This document shows positions 12,255 to 24,810 of a stretch of 64,000 nucleotides of DNA, piece by piece. Source of the stretch: Chlorokybus atmophyticus (lineage: Eukaryota; Streptophyta; Chlorokybophyceae; Chlorokybales; Chlorokybaceae); the NCBI GenBank assembly GCA_009103225.1, contig RHPI01002656.1, positions 19,891-83,890 of the forward strand. Direction: 5' to 3'. A program made the position numbers and the translations under genes. Position 1 is the stretch's first letter. Each line of letters starts with the position of its first letter. The notes below the pieces were generated by a model. That model saw only the letters and a program-made list of their open reading frames with translations. It searched no databases and was not told where the DNA came from.

Positions 12255-15200
12255 TTAATCATCCTCTGGTGGGGCCACAGGCCACTCCCGTATGTTGTGC
12301 TTCTTGATGTACTCGTCGGTCTCGTCAAGGTCAGAGTCCCAGCCGCTATCACCGCCCCACGCGTCCTTTGCAATGAGCTCCCATTGCTTGATTTTGTCCA
12401 CAAGAGGGACATCCTTGCTTGCAGCATCACCAACGCCACTTGTCTTGGTACCATTTACTGTAACACTGAAGGGGCTGCCTGATATGGGCTTGCTGGACAC
12501 TTCAACCTCTAGCTTGTACGGCCCCGGCTCTGTCGCAATGTACGAGCATAATATTGGTCCTCCTTCATCAAGGGTTGTTGTTACGGGGACGTCGTGCCCG
12601 TTGGCGGAGGTGAGCTGCACGCTTAGCAAGACATCTTTGTTGGGAACCACGTTGCCGAAGCGGTCCCTCCCCTGACAGAGCAGCCGCAACAAAGTGACGT
12701 CTTGAGCATGTGCGCATGCACTTGTGGTTACAAAACAAAGCACATGAACGCGCATGTGCACAATGAAAGAGTGCCTCCGGAGTTAATGGTTGCATGTGTT
12801 TGCGTCACATTGCGTATCCCCGCACCATTACATAGCGTGTACATGCGTATGGACTCGTTGAACATGGAACGAGGTGCACCTTCCATGTGCATGTTCATGC
12901 TTGAAATATGGAATCACTTGTTTAACACGACCGGTGATATTTGCAGTGTATGGACATGTGAGGCACACAGTCAAGCTCATGCACACGAGTGCTGCTTACC
13001 ACAACATCAAACTGGCCCTCTTCATCAGCCTCCACCTTCTTTCGTCCCTTCCCCGCAGTCTCACTCTTCTTCCCGTCGGCCTCCGCACACGCGACCTCCA
13101 CCGCAAACGGGCTCCCCACCACGTGCTGGTCCACGACAAGCACCTCCAGAGAGTAGCGCCCCGCCACGGTCGCGACGTAGGCCAGGCCGTACGTGCCGTC
13201 GTTGTTGTCGGTGATGGAGACGGGGATGTGGATGATGTCGTCGCTGTTGGATGAGGTTAGCTGGGAAGTCAAAGGCTCACCTGTGGGAAAGCCTATTGAG
13301 CTTGTCATACAGGCACAAGCAAGCGCATACCCACATGCACACATGCACGCGCGAACGCGCGTGCACATACACACACAGTAGTAGGTCTACGGCACATTGC
13401 GGTGTTGTAACACATCTTTACTCTGGACTTGCCATACATCAACTGTGCTACTTAACAAATTGAACAAGATTGAAACATTATTTGAGCGTCAACCTTACCT
13501 CCCCGTCGCATGCGATTGCGCCGTTCATCCCTCGTCTCCAGCGCGGCCTGGGCCTGCTTCCCGGCCACCGCGCGCACGAGCCCCGCGCCGGAAGCCCGGC
13601 TGAGCGCCGGGGTGCACGCGGGCTGGTGCGGGCCGTTGGAACGCCAGGGACCAACATACCTGAGAGCAAAGTGCAGAGCAGAAGTAGCAGTGAGCCAAGG
13701 AAAACTTGCTATTCTTACAAAGGTTTTCGAGAACGATGGTGATGGTAAAGGTGATGATGACGATGTTGATGATAACTACGCCTTGTTGAGGCAGAGGAGA
13801 GTTTTATGCCATGTGCACCGAGGTAGTGTACACGGTATGCATGAAGTTGTCCAAAAGCGCACAAACGTACTATAAGTGCACACACACAGAGACATACTTC
13901 CACACTCATTGTCAGAGCCATGGTATGACCAACAAACAATATGCACACCACCAAATGAGCAAGAGACACGGCTACTGCGTACTTGATGCCGTCCGCAAAG
14001 GTGCAGGTGCCCCAGCCTTCTCTGCTGTCATCCACCCACTCGCCCTGTTGGGGTGAGCACATAAGCAACATACTCTTCGCTGATTGGTTTACATAGATGT
14101 TGGTTGACTCATCTTGCCTGGTACTTGTCGCCGTTGGCATAAGAGCACACGCCTTTGCCACAACGCCGGCCCTCGCGCCACTCGCCCTCGTAGCGGTCAC
14201 GTCGGGCGTATACCATTGCACCCGTGCCATTTCTTTCATCCCTACATTGGCAATATCTCAGTCAACAGTTGTTGAGCGAGTCAGTTATAAGGCACAGGAT
14301 AGAGAGTTACCTTGACCAGTTGCCGAGGTACTTGTCCCCCGTGGCGTACGCGCAGCTTCCGTGACCTTCTCGCCGGTTGTTCTGATAACAAGTAGCGTGT
14401 GCACATGCGCGTGTGTTCGGGTAAATGTGCGCACGTGCATACAATTACTCGCGCACATGCGCACGCACACTGACATGCAGCTGTGCATGTATGTTCTTTG
14501 GCACACACTTGAAGTTGTCAATGCTGCTCTTACCGCCCATTCGCCGTCGTACCGCTCCTCGCTATCAACGTACACGCCTTTGCCGTGCCTCGCGCCCGCT
14601 TGCCAGGCGCCTTCATACACGCTGCCCCCTTGGTACATGCACGACCCCTACAAAGTCTGTGTGTTTCTTTTACGCGCATCTCACGCTTACGTACCATTGC
14701 ACAAAACCAACACACAAACAATGGAAACCTGTCCATGGCGCAACCCATCCCGCCAGTCTCCCTGGTACTTCCACTGGCCGTCAACATGACAAGTGCCTTT
14801 GCCGTGCCACTTGTCCCCGTGAAACTCCCCCTCATACTCCATCGTCTTATCACCCGAAATCGCCATGCCGCGCACCTATGAAGGCAACATACTGTCGGCA
14901 CCAGCGCGCGCGAGCGCACACACACAAGCATGTGCCTCGCGCGCACATGCATGCACACGCACGCACACACACATGTGCCCATGCGCACGCAAGACACACA
15001 CAGACGCGCACACACGCACATGCAGGCAGGCAGGCATACGCACGCGCACGAGCACACACATGTGCGCACACAACCACAGCACTTCTCACCTTCTCGCCGT
15101 TTGCGCTGTCACCCTGCCACGTGCTCTTGTCGCCGTATATCCACTTGCCTTTGCCGTGGGGCCAGTTGCGTGCCCACGCCCCCTCGTAGCAAGCGTTCGA

Positions 15201-16113
15201 CGGAGACATGACGAGCGCGCCGATGCCCTCGCGCTGGTCCCCGACAAACATACCCGTGTACACGCTGCCGTCACAGTACACGCACACGCCCTTGCCGTTG
15301 GCTTTATCATCTCTCCATCTACCCTCATACTGAACCACAATTGAAGCCAAGCCTATCAGTTAACACTGACTTGTTGCCATCAGTTGGCTTCACATTAAGA
15401 GCTGTTTGTGTACTCACTGAGATGTGCGGTCCGGTAGCAAATGTCATCTTGCCGTGGCCGTGGCGCACACCGTGTCTCCACCCGCCCTCGTAGATGTCTC
15501 CACTCGCGCACGCCAGCCGCCCGTTCGGCCCGTGCCGCACCCATGTAGCATCCTCATATCTGGGATTATTGTGGTTGTTGTTCAACAACACCAACCGTTG
15601 GTGGTGGTGGTAGTGGTGCTACTGCTGCTGCTGCTGGGAGCTAGTGGACTTACTTGCAAGGGCCGGTGTAGACGTCTCCATTGGAGTACTTCAGCTCCTT
15701 GACTGGACGAGCAGTCCACTGCTCAGTTGAGCAGACCCAACAACAGCAACAGCAGAGGCAGCAGCAGCAACAGCAACAGCAACAACCATCACAACAACAG
15801 TTACAGCCACCGCTAGCCACTGCGTAAACAATACACTGACACACTTACATGCAAGCTCGCAGAGCTCCTCCTCCTCATCTTCTTCCTCACCGTCAGCATC
15901 GCCGGCATCCACCGTGACTGCGACCTTTTGGGCAGCAGCCTGCTTGCTCGGCAGCGCATCAGACGCATCAATGTCGTCCAAGCCATCAATGTCATCGTCG
16001 TCGGCGACCTCCGCCCTGACCTTCTCCACCTCCTTGGCAGGGACCTTCGCCTTGGCTTTGGCAGAAGGAATGCTGCTCGTCTCTCCTTCAGGCAGCTCCG
16101 TCAACGCCACCAT
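12255..16113 (-). CDS. MORN-repeat and filamin-repeat protein
   Basis: Exons in plus coordinates: 12255-12671 (stop TAA), 13000-13280, 13499-13659, 13983-14044, 14118-14241, 14311-14381, 14534-14647, 14729-14875, 15090-15329, 15418-15559, 15654-15718, 15841-16113; 698 residues. The acidic N terminus (DDDDIDGLDDIDASD and a Glu run) is followed by about 13-14 MORN repeats, for example YEGRWRDDKANGKG, YEGAWQAGARHGKG and YEGEWREGRRCGKG. Two filamin/ABP280 immunoglobulin-like repeats follow: GAGLVRAVAGKQAQ to VVGSPFAVEV, and RDRFGNVVPNKDVL to ISGSPFSVTV. The tail is acidic and Trp-containing. MORN repeats bind membranes or scaffold flagellar and axonemal complexes; filamin repeats bind proteins and actin-linked partners. 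There is no actin-binding CH domain. A scaffold role at membrane or flagellum is inference. The donor of exon 1 (15841) was chosen by phase and is less certain. One intron (14045-14117) has a GC donor. Confidence 0.87.
14900..15080. repeat. Alternating purine-pyrimidine (CA/CG) tract in MORN-filamin intron
   Basis: The intron 14876-15089 is almost entirely alternating CACG/CACA/TGCG on the plus strand, that is TG-rich on the sense strand, directly after the donor. Long ORFs crossing it on both strands are low-complexity artefacts. Confidence 0.85.
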
Positions 16114-16837
16114 CCTGTTTGCAAGTTCGGGTTGAATGGCACGTAGTCAGGCCTGGCCTGACTTGGCATAGCGTAGCCTGGCCTGGTCCAAGCATGCACA
16201 ACTGAGCATGTAGCTGCAGTAACAGGCAAGCAAGGCATGCAGCAGTGCAGCTCACCTTGCTGTGTTCCAGTACGTTACAATGAGGAAAGATTCTCAGCTA
16301 CGACTAACAAATACAATCACAGCTACCAGAAGGCTCCAGTCCTCAGCCCGCCGCCGCCGCCGCCGGCCTGGTTGTTGGGCTCTCAGTTGAGCAGAGACAG
16401 GCGCTCAGCTGCTGCTTACGTAACGCACGCCTCCGCTCGGTCGCACTATAAGCATATCACCGACAGGTCCCGACTGGTTAAAAGCATCATTAAAATCGAT
16501 TTGTATGTAAGCATACAAGACTCGTATAGGCCTACTGCAATGTGTCGCTGGAATGCAGTGCATTGAACCTCAACTTCAGCTTGCATGCCCATGCGGCGGC
16601 GATGACGCTGACGGGGCGTATAACTTGGTGGATGGGCGCAGAGCGTTTATAAGATTTGATTTTTCTGTCTCCTCTCTGACACTGCCCTTCTTCCTGCATG
16701 TGGTGCAGCTTGAAAGGCTGAGGACATGAGAGCGCAGTGGTGATCTCGACACCATCGACGACATGGACGACCACATGGGTGACCAGCACGACCAGCAGCA
16801 CCAGAAACACCAGCACCAGCACCAGCACCAGCACCAG
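16114..16837. promoter_or_regulatory. Divergent promoter region MORN-filamin / REV3
   Basis: This 724-bp segment separates the two head-to-head start codons. Just upstream of the MORN-filamin ATG lies the palindrome GTCAGGCC-T-GGCCTGAC (16144-16160) and further CCTGGCCTG copies to about 16190. A CACCAG hexanucleotide repeat (about 16799-16837) ends exactly at the REV3 ATG. A role in transcription is inferred from position only. Confidence 0.5.
16799..16837 (+). repeat. CACCAG hexanucleotide repeat next to REV3 start
   Basis: A run of CACCAG-type units ends immediately before the REV3 ATG at 16838. It is in frame with REV3 and would encode a His-Gln run if translation began at the upstream ATG 16763. 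Confidence 0.8.
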
Positions 16838-19800
16838 ATGTTTAGCGTTCGGATAGTCGGCATTGACCACTACATGGCTAGGCCAGTGGACGGTCTCGAC
16901 GCCCTGCAGTCGCCGCTCACAGGTCACATGCTACTGCTGTTTCTGCTTGAACTGGTGTTTCTAGTTGATAAAATCACCAAATACGTATGCAAAACTATGC
17001 GTGCAAACATGATCAACTCCGCGTAGCAAGTGCTTACAGTTTGACTGCTTTCCGATTCTCAAACAAGCGTGGACCGACGTGCTGAAAGCGGCTTACATGC
17101 AGTATGCCTCATACATACATGCAATAGTCGTTTGAATTGCGTTTGGCAGGTGGGCATGCTGGCCTCGTGCCCATCATCCGCATATTTGGTGCGACCCCAG
17201 CGGGACAGAAAACGTGCCTGCATGTGCACAAGGCAAGCCACAGATGTTTGTTAGCACCTGGTTTCCAGTTTATAGAGTCTGTTCACACGATGCTGTCTGG
17301 TTGTAACGCAACTCAAAGTTGCACACTCACATTGCAGGTCCTACCCTACTTCTATATCCCATATGATGACGACTTGCCACAGCAGCCAACCGAAGGTTGC
17401 TGTTGTTGTGCGTGTGTTTGTGCCAAGGATTGGTTGCTGTTGCCGGTTGCGTGTCATGTCCAATGTTGTGCAGCATGACCAGGCTGTCGTGTGTGAAACT
17501 CACCAGTTGTTTCGCACCAAGCAACATGCACAATGCACTGTGAAATCAACCATATATGCCAATGTGCAGCGCTGGCATACGTGAAAAAGCTTGCTGCGGC
17601 TGTAGAGAAGTCCACAGAGGTGAGTGCTGGTCACTTTTGGTTATTGTGTGTGTTTTGGTGAATGTGTTGTCTCCACTGACATGTGAAGCACGGCAGTATT
17701 CGGGTCCGGTCACAGGCGCGGAAGGAGGCGTGCCTACAGTGAGAAGGCGAGCGCGCTGCCTGCACTCTGTCACACTCGTGCGAGCACGACCCTTCTATGG
17801 CTACAATGTCGAGGAGAAACTTTTTGTTAAGATCATCCTGTACGCGCTTCGCCTATTTTTGCGTGTGCGCACTAGGCATACTTGGCAAGTATCTGTGTCA
17901 ACTGTGCTGCTGGCAGGTATAAGCCGCATGATGTGGGACGTATAGCCAGTGTCTTGCAGGTGTGTTATGCTTCTGCCTTACGTACCATTGCACCATACTC
18001 TTGTCTGCAATTGTGAAATGGATTGGTTTCAACTGCGTGCCCTTGCTGAAGAGTGGTGCAGTTTTGAACCGCAAGTTCCAGCCGCATGAAGCGCATATCC
18101 CTTACCTGCTGCAGTTCAAGGCAAGTGTTTCAACACGCTTCATGTCACACAGTGGAACTACTGGGCTGTTTGATCAACAAGCTGAAGGACATGTCATGTT
18201 TGCGCAGATAGACTTCAACCTCCAGGGCATGGGTCACATCCACCTCTCCAAAGTGAAGTTCCGCAACCCTCTGCCTATCCGTGCCGGCGTCCGCAACAGC
18301 CAGGAGTCATCGTCACAACACAGCGACGGCATCAGTCCCGCCTCGGACACAGGTGCAGTTTGCAACCGTGCCAGCAAACAGACCAGTTGCCAAGTGCAGT
18401 ATGCTGCATGCACCACGTTGTGGTCATCGAGGAAGCGTCTTTTGTATTGAAGCATCGTGCACACACAGAAATGCTGCTGACTGTAACTGTTGGAGACCCA
18501 CTTCTATCCTATTGTGTAGTGCAGGGCGCTCAGGCGTCTCTTCATTCTGTCCGGGGTGGCTTGACCTCAGTCGCACGCTCGTCTTTGTGGACGCAACGCA
18601 CGGCGCCCGCTGATTGGCAATGGGGTGGTGGCAATGGTCAGCGCCCGCCTGAGCGCCAAACTTACTGCGAGCTTGAAGCAGATGGCTGCGCTGAAGGTGA
18701 GAAATTGGATGTGCGCATACGAGTAGCAATGAGTATCTCGTCAAGAGGTCCTCTTAGTTGTTGTGTTCTATGGTGAACAGACATTCTCAACGGACAAGAC
18801 TCGCATCATGTGGACCTCAATGTTGCACCAGATGATCTTAAGATGGTGCAATCCTTGGCACCAATTTGGGAGGTGCGGTCTGACTAACAACTGCTAGCAT
18901 AATGTGATGTTGGTGTGTCCTCAATTGTTGAAGCTGATCATGTGGTCATTCCAATATAGGAGGAGCGGTTGCGAGGCCATAGCATGCCAGACGCAGTCTC
19001 GTCACTGCCACCGCGGCCAAAGTCTCCCGTACGCACGCCTCACCCGTTTAAGGAAGACGCGGGCGTGCGCGCGACAATCCGAAGGCTTGCAAAGCTCCCG
19101 CAGTTCGCATCGTTGTTGCCATCTCCTTCACCGCCGCAACCATCTCCTCCTTCACAGCCAACACTCCCGGAGCTTGTGACACCGCTGAACCTCACGCAAA
19201 TCGCGTGCCCAACACCTGATGCCGCAGCCGCCTTCAATTTGCAGCTGTTTCCGGCTTTGACACAACGTATAAACACTGATGCACGCCATGTTGAGGAGGA
19301 AGAGGAGGAGCACATGGAAGAGGATGACAAGCAGGATAAAGAGGAGAAGGAGCATGAGCAACTTGTGCAGCTGTCTCTTGCCATTCCAGAGGTAATGTGG
19401 GCAACGGTTTGCAGATTTCAGTGCTCATTACGTTGTTGGGGTGGTACATGTGACATCATCTTTGCAGATACTTGGAGGCGAGCATCATCATCACTTCAGC
19501 GATGCAGAGAGCGACATCTCCGTTGATGACAAGCGCCTGCATCGCTTGGTTAAGGACGCCCGTGAAGCTGGCAATGAAGACGTTGATCACGAGTCGCAAG
19601 AGTGCCAGGACATCCTTGACTCGCTAACTCACGAGGATGACAATGACAATGCTAACGACAAGGACAAGCGCAAAGACCAGGACGATGAAGACAAGACACA
19701 CAATAATGGTCAAGAGGACAAGTATCACAACACAGAACTGGCAGAGCGCCCAAGTAGTGCTATGGAGCACCCAAGCACTGAGTTGCTCCACACCACCACT

Positions 19801-22800
19801 GTGAGCAAGCGCAAGCTCGAGCCGCAGCAGGACAACAACATGTTGTCAACAAGCAATAAAAAACAGCGCATTGGCACAGTAATTTTGAAATATGCATTTA
19901 GTCCCCCCTCTGTGGCGTCCCTTACCAAGCACGGGATGCTGGGGAATGGGATCGACCATGGCAAGCCCTTCTACAGCGACCCTGCAGATGTGCCACCACG
20001 CGCTGCAGTCTTTGCCGGCATTGAGTTCAAAGGTGAGATGCACTTGTGGAAGCTGTATGTTGGGTAGGAATGCTCGTGTCAATGTGTGCGTGGTGAGCAG
20101 AGAGCGCGAGGGTGAGTGTAAGCGTGCATCAGCGCGCACGCGTGTGTGCATGCGTGCGTGCGAGAGTGCGTGTTAGGGCGCGTGTGCGGTGTGTGTATGA
20201 CACTGTACCTGCTTGCAGTGCGTTCGTCGCATATTTCAGATGTGCCAGAGTTTCATCATTGGGGCAAGGATCTCCCTCGCGCAACGAACATGGCAGGGTT
20301 GACATCAAGGGCGGTTGGTAGGAAAAAGCTTCAAAAGGACAGCAATTTGGCAGCACAAAGGAAGCCGATTGTTCTCGCAGCGGTGAAGCCGCCGCCTTCA
20401 CGCAAAGCTGTTGAAGCCTGGCTGGCCGCTCAACGCACTGCCAGCGATGAAGTGAAATTGTCAGCGGGCAAGGCTAATGTCGCCGGTGACACGTTTGTCA
20501 TGGACCCGAACACGGGCAAGCTGGTGCCAGCTGGCAACACTGAGGCCATCATGTATGCTACGCCAAGCAGCGAAGCGGACACGCAAGAAGATGGCACACA
20601 TGCACGGCCGGCATCACCCAAATACAACGAGGGATATCTGCTAAGCACGATAGCGATAACGGAGATGGCTTCGCGCCGGCAGTCGACATCGACGCGCGGG
20701 ACAGCTGTCCCAAGTGAACATCCTAAACAGCCAGGTGTTATGTCAACCGCCCGCAAACATGCAGGGGATATATCTCAAATATCACCCCCTGGGGGTATGT
20801 CATCAGGCAAGACCACTCCCATGAGCCAGCTGGGGTTCAAACTTGCTCTCGATCCCCATGCAGGCCAGCAAGTCACTCTCATGAGCATCGAGGTACGAGT
20901 CGATGACCACACAACATCAATGCGATATGCATCTGTATGCGTTGCCAGCCGACTGGATGCTTCCTGTCAGGTGCATTCGAACACGAGAGGGGATCTGCTC
21001 CCAAACCCGCAGTATGATGCAGTGCGCGCAATCATATTCTCTGTGCAAGAGAACAGTAGCGACGTGAGCGATCTGTTGACCATTGCATTGGTGAACTGCG
21101 CAGACGAGAAGTTGGAGTTCTACAAGTGAGGACCACACTGACTCAGTGTAACCTGCAATAGCGATTGCAGTTGTGAGAACTTCTGCCTGACAATCCCTCT
21201 GCGCTCACGCAAGCACAGGTCGTGTGATGCGGTGCCCGGCTGCGACGTGCGCCTGTTGTCGTCTGAGACAGCAATCCTCGACGAGTTTGTGTCTGAGGTC
21301 AGTTGTGTACTGCAAGGTTTCAGAATCTGATATCACGCCACAGTAAGAGTAGTTCTGCCACAGCGCTCTTTTCAACAAGCACGAGCATTACAGTGTTGTT
21401 CACGCCTGGTGCTTCAGATGCGGCATTGGGATGCGGACATAGTGACAGGCTATGATGTCCAAGGTGGGTCTGTCGGTTACCTCCTTGAGCGTTCCGTGGT
21501 GATCAACTACAATCTCCATCAGCAGCTCTCCCGTACGCCCAACATCCCAATGTAAGCCTACGCATAGGTACTTGATCTTTTACAGCGTTGTGGTTCACTG
21601 AAGCTCACATGGAGAAATCGCAGAGACAGGGATCGCATGGATGATGAATGGGGCCGCACGCATGGATCCGGCTTCACGATCCCGGGGCGGATATCTCTCA
21701 ACGTGTGGCGGTTGATGCGGGGAGAGGTGAAGCTCAACATATACACGTTTGAGGTTGTGACAGCAGCGGTGCTGCGGCGCCGCGTGCCACACATCCCTGC
21801 TCGCACACTTACGCAGTGGTTTGATAACGTCGCCCTCCGCTGGAAATGCCTCAGTTACTTTGCCCGCCGTTGCGAAATTAATCTGCAGCTGCTTGACCAA
21901 CTCGACATGGTATGGTGGTTGGCCTCACCAATGGGACAATGCTTAATTAATGGTTGCATGGTCACTGCCACGTATAATTGTTTGACGACTTAGATGAGCA
22001 ACTTACACACAAGTTATAGGGCACTCATTACCTGTACCCTGTTACTGATTCCAGGTGAATCGGACAGCAGAGTTTGCGCGAGTGTTTGGCATTGACTTCT
22101 ACTCGGTCATATCGCGTGGGAGTCAGTACAGGGTGGAGTCGATGCTGCTGCGTCTGGCGCGTACGCAGAACTACGTGCTGATATCGCCGAGCAAGCAGCA
22201 GGTGGCGGAGCAGCCCGGAATGGAATGTTTACCTTTGGTAATGGAGCCCGAGTCCCGCTTTTACGCCGACCCCGTTATCGTGTTGGATTTTCAGTCTCTC
22301 TACCCATCCATGGTCATTGCGTACAACCTGTGCTACTCCACATGCCTCGGACGTGTTAACCCGATCAATCCCCGCGTGTTGGGCGTCACGACAATGCGAG
22401 TCCCCAACGGGATGCTCGACAGAGCCAAGGACATGCTTCTCGCTCCCAATGGCATTATGTTTGTGGCGAAGCATGTTCGCAAGGGCGTGCTGCCGAGGCT
22501 ACTGAGTGAGATACTCGACACGCGTATCATGGTTAAGGGCGCGATGAAGCGCGCAGCACCAACTGATCACATCCTCCAGCGTGTGCTCAATGCACGCCAG
22601 TTTGGGCTCAAGCTCATTGCCAACGTGACGTACGGATACACAGCTGCGGGGTTCAGCGGCCGCATGCCGTGCTCAGAGATTGCCGACAGGTTTGTCTTGT
22701 ATCATAAGGTGTATGCAAAGGGTACTTGATGTTGGCTGACAGCTGGCACTTGTACAGTATTGTCCAGACAGGGCGTGCGACACTTGAGCGTGCCATCCAA

Positions 22801-24810
22801 ATGGTGGAGTCGAACCCGGCGTGGGGTGCGCGAGTTGTCTATGGCGACACAGACTCCATGTTTGTGCTCGTGCCGGGCAGAAGCCGTGGTGACGCTCACA
22901 GGTACTGTTGCTTATCATGCATGCAAATTGTTTTCGTACGCTATGTGCTGCTGTATGCTGTATGTGTTGTTGCATAGAGTTTGGCTCTTCATGATTTGGC
23001 CTCAATGCAAGCAGGATTGGTGCGGAAATCGCCGCTGCGGTTACGGCCATCAATCCGGCGCCCGTAACGCTACAGATGGAGAAGGTGTATCACCCGTGCA
23101 TACTGTTATCAAAAAAGCGCTATGTTGGCTACAAGGTAAGGGGTATTGGTTGTTGTGATGCCAAACCCACGAGAGTGTAGTGTGCTTAAGCTCTGACGTT
23201 GACTCTTTTTCACCCATGGCTGTCAGTATGAAAGCGCGGCGCAGACAGTGCCAGTGTTCGATGCAAAGGGCATTGAAACGGTGCGGCGGGACTCGTGCGG
23301 TGCAGTAGCCAAGACGCTCGAAGCCTCTCTGCGCAAGCTGTTTGAGACAAAAGATCTCTCCCTGGTCAAACATTACCTGCAGCGGCAGTGGGCAAAAGTG
23401 CACTCGGGCCGCATCAACCTTCAGGTCTGTTGTAGCATCTACGCAGACTTGTGTCTCCTAACCAGGCCGTGCATGGGCGCTGTGCGTGTGGGCGCGTGCG
23501 TTTTTCCTTGCGTGCGCAGGTGCCAGTGTGTGCTTGCGTAAAAGCATACACAAACACGCACGCATGCTTGCGTGCTAACTTGTCATTTGTGTCGTGTCAT
23601 CTTTATGTCTCTTGCAGGACTTTGTGTTTGCTAAAGAGGTCAAGCTAGGCACCTACAGCGCCCGTTACGACATCATTCCTCCTGCGGCGATTGTGGCATC
23701 CAAAGCCATGGCCAACGACCCTCGCGCCGAACCGCGCTACGGCGAACGAGTGCCTTATGTGGTGATCTATGGTGAACCTGGTGCGCGACTCATTGACACG
23801 GTATGCGTGCATGTATGAATTAGGTTACACGCAAGCTCACAGTAACTTTGTTTATGGAGGATTTGTCTATGAGGCCATGCAGTTCTTCACTCTCTTGAAA
23901 CACAAGAAATAGGGTTGTATGAATGCAGTACTGCTTGGTTGACGTTGTTTGTCATGTTGTAAACAGGTGGTGTCGCCAAGGGTATTGGTTGAGAGCAATG
24001 GTGCCATGCGCCTGCACGCAACATACTACATCACGAAGCAGATTGTGCCAACATTAATGCGTGCATTCTCGCTGCTCGGCGCAGATGTGCGCGCGTGGTA
24101 CAACAACATGCCACGGGCCATGCGCGCCGCGCCCACCAAGCGCCTGGCCTCTACAGCCTTTCTGGACAACTACACCAATATGGACAACAACAACAATCAC
24201 AGTAATAAGAGGGGAGGGGGAGAAAGAGGCGCCACCATCGATCACTTCTATCTGTCCAGACACTGCGCCGTGTGTGGCGAGGTTGCTTCTGGAGGGCAGG
24301 TATACTACTGCTATGCATGCACAGGTTGTGTCAAGATTGTGCACCATGAGGCCGTTTCGATTAGGAGTCATCTTGTATACACCACATGACTGGTTGTTTA
24401 TTTAAGTTGTTATTCTTTGCAGTTGGTGTGCAGCAAGTGCGCTGCGGAACCGCATGTCACCATGACAACCTTGACCAGAAGGGCTGCAGAACTGGAACAG
24501 CGCTATGCAGCAACAGTGACAGTAAGAATGGTTGCATGCAGCTACATCTCATGTTGGCCTTATGCTTGCTGCAAACACTTAACGGCTTTCTCCACAAATC
24601 TGTGTAATTGCATATTAGCCTTCATCTTGTCTTCACCAGGTGTGTGCGCATTGCGGCGGTGCTGATGGACGCCACGCAGGCCGCATAGTGTGCGACTCGC
24701 TGGACTGCGGCGTCTACTTCCTGCGCAGGAAGCTCGTTGGGGAGGCGCGCACAGCCCGCGCCACCGCTGCCGCTTTCGGCTGCCATGTTGCACCTTCTGA
24801 CCTTTTCTGA
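16838..24810 (+). CDS. REV3: DNA polymerase zeta catalytic subunit REV3
   Basis: Twenty-five exons: 16838-16922, 17150-17232, 17338-17395, 17570-17619, 17697-17839, 17917-17959, 18052-18120, 18208-18352, 18520-18696, 18781-18872, 18960-19391, 19468-20032, 20240-20892, 20971-21125, 21219-21297, 21418-21551, 21624-21909, 22055-22689, 22758-22901, 23015-23135, 23227-23424, 23618-23800, 23967-24299, 24423-24521, 24640-24810; 1710 residues, all phases joining. It is the B-family polymerase for translesion synthesis, partnered with REV7. The N terminus is MFSVRIVGIDHYMARP, then GATPAGQKTCLHVHK and FQPHEAHIPYLLQFK. A disordered acidic middle is far shorter than the vertebrate insert. Polymerase motifs: VLDFQSLYPSMVIAYN, GLKLIANVTYGYTAAGFSGR, VVYGDTDSMF, KKRYVGYK. 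Two C-terminal Cys clusters follow (CAVC..CSKC; CAHC..CDSLDC, the second being the Fe-S site in the family). Introns 17233-17337 and 18121-18207 use GC donors. An in-frame upstream ATG at 16763 could add a His/Gln-rich extension. Confidence 0.97.

Noticed and set aside
14425-15189. A 254-residue plus-strand ORF, rich in His, Thr, Arg and Cys.
   Set aside because: It lies opposite the MORN-repeat exons and crosses their CA/CG-repeat introns; the minus strand carries clear conserved domains.
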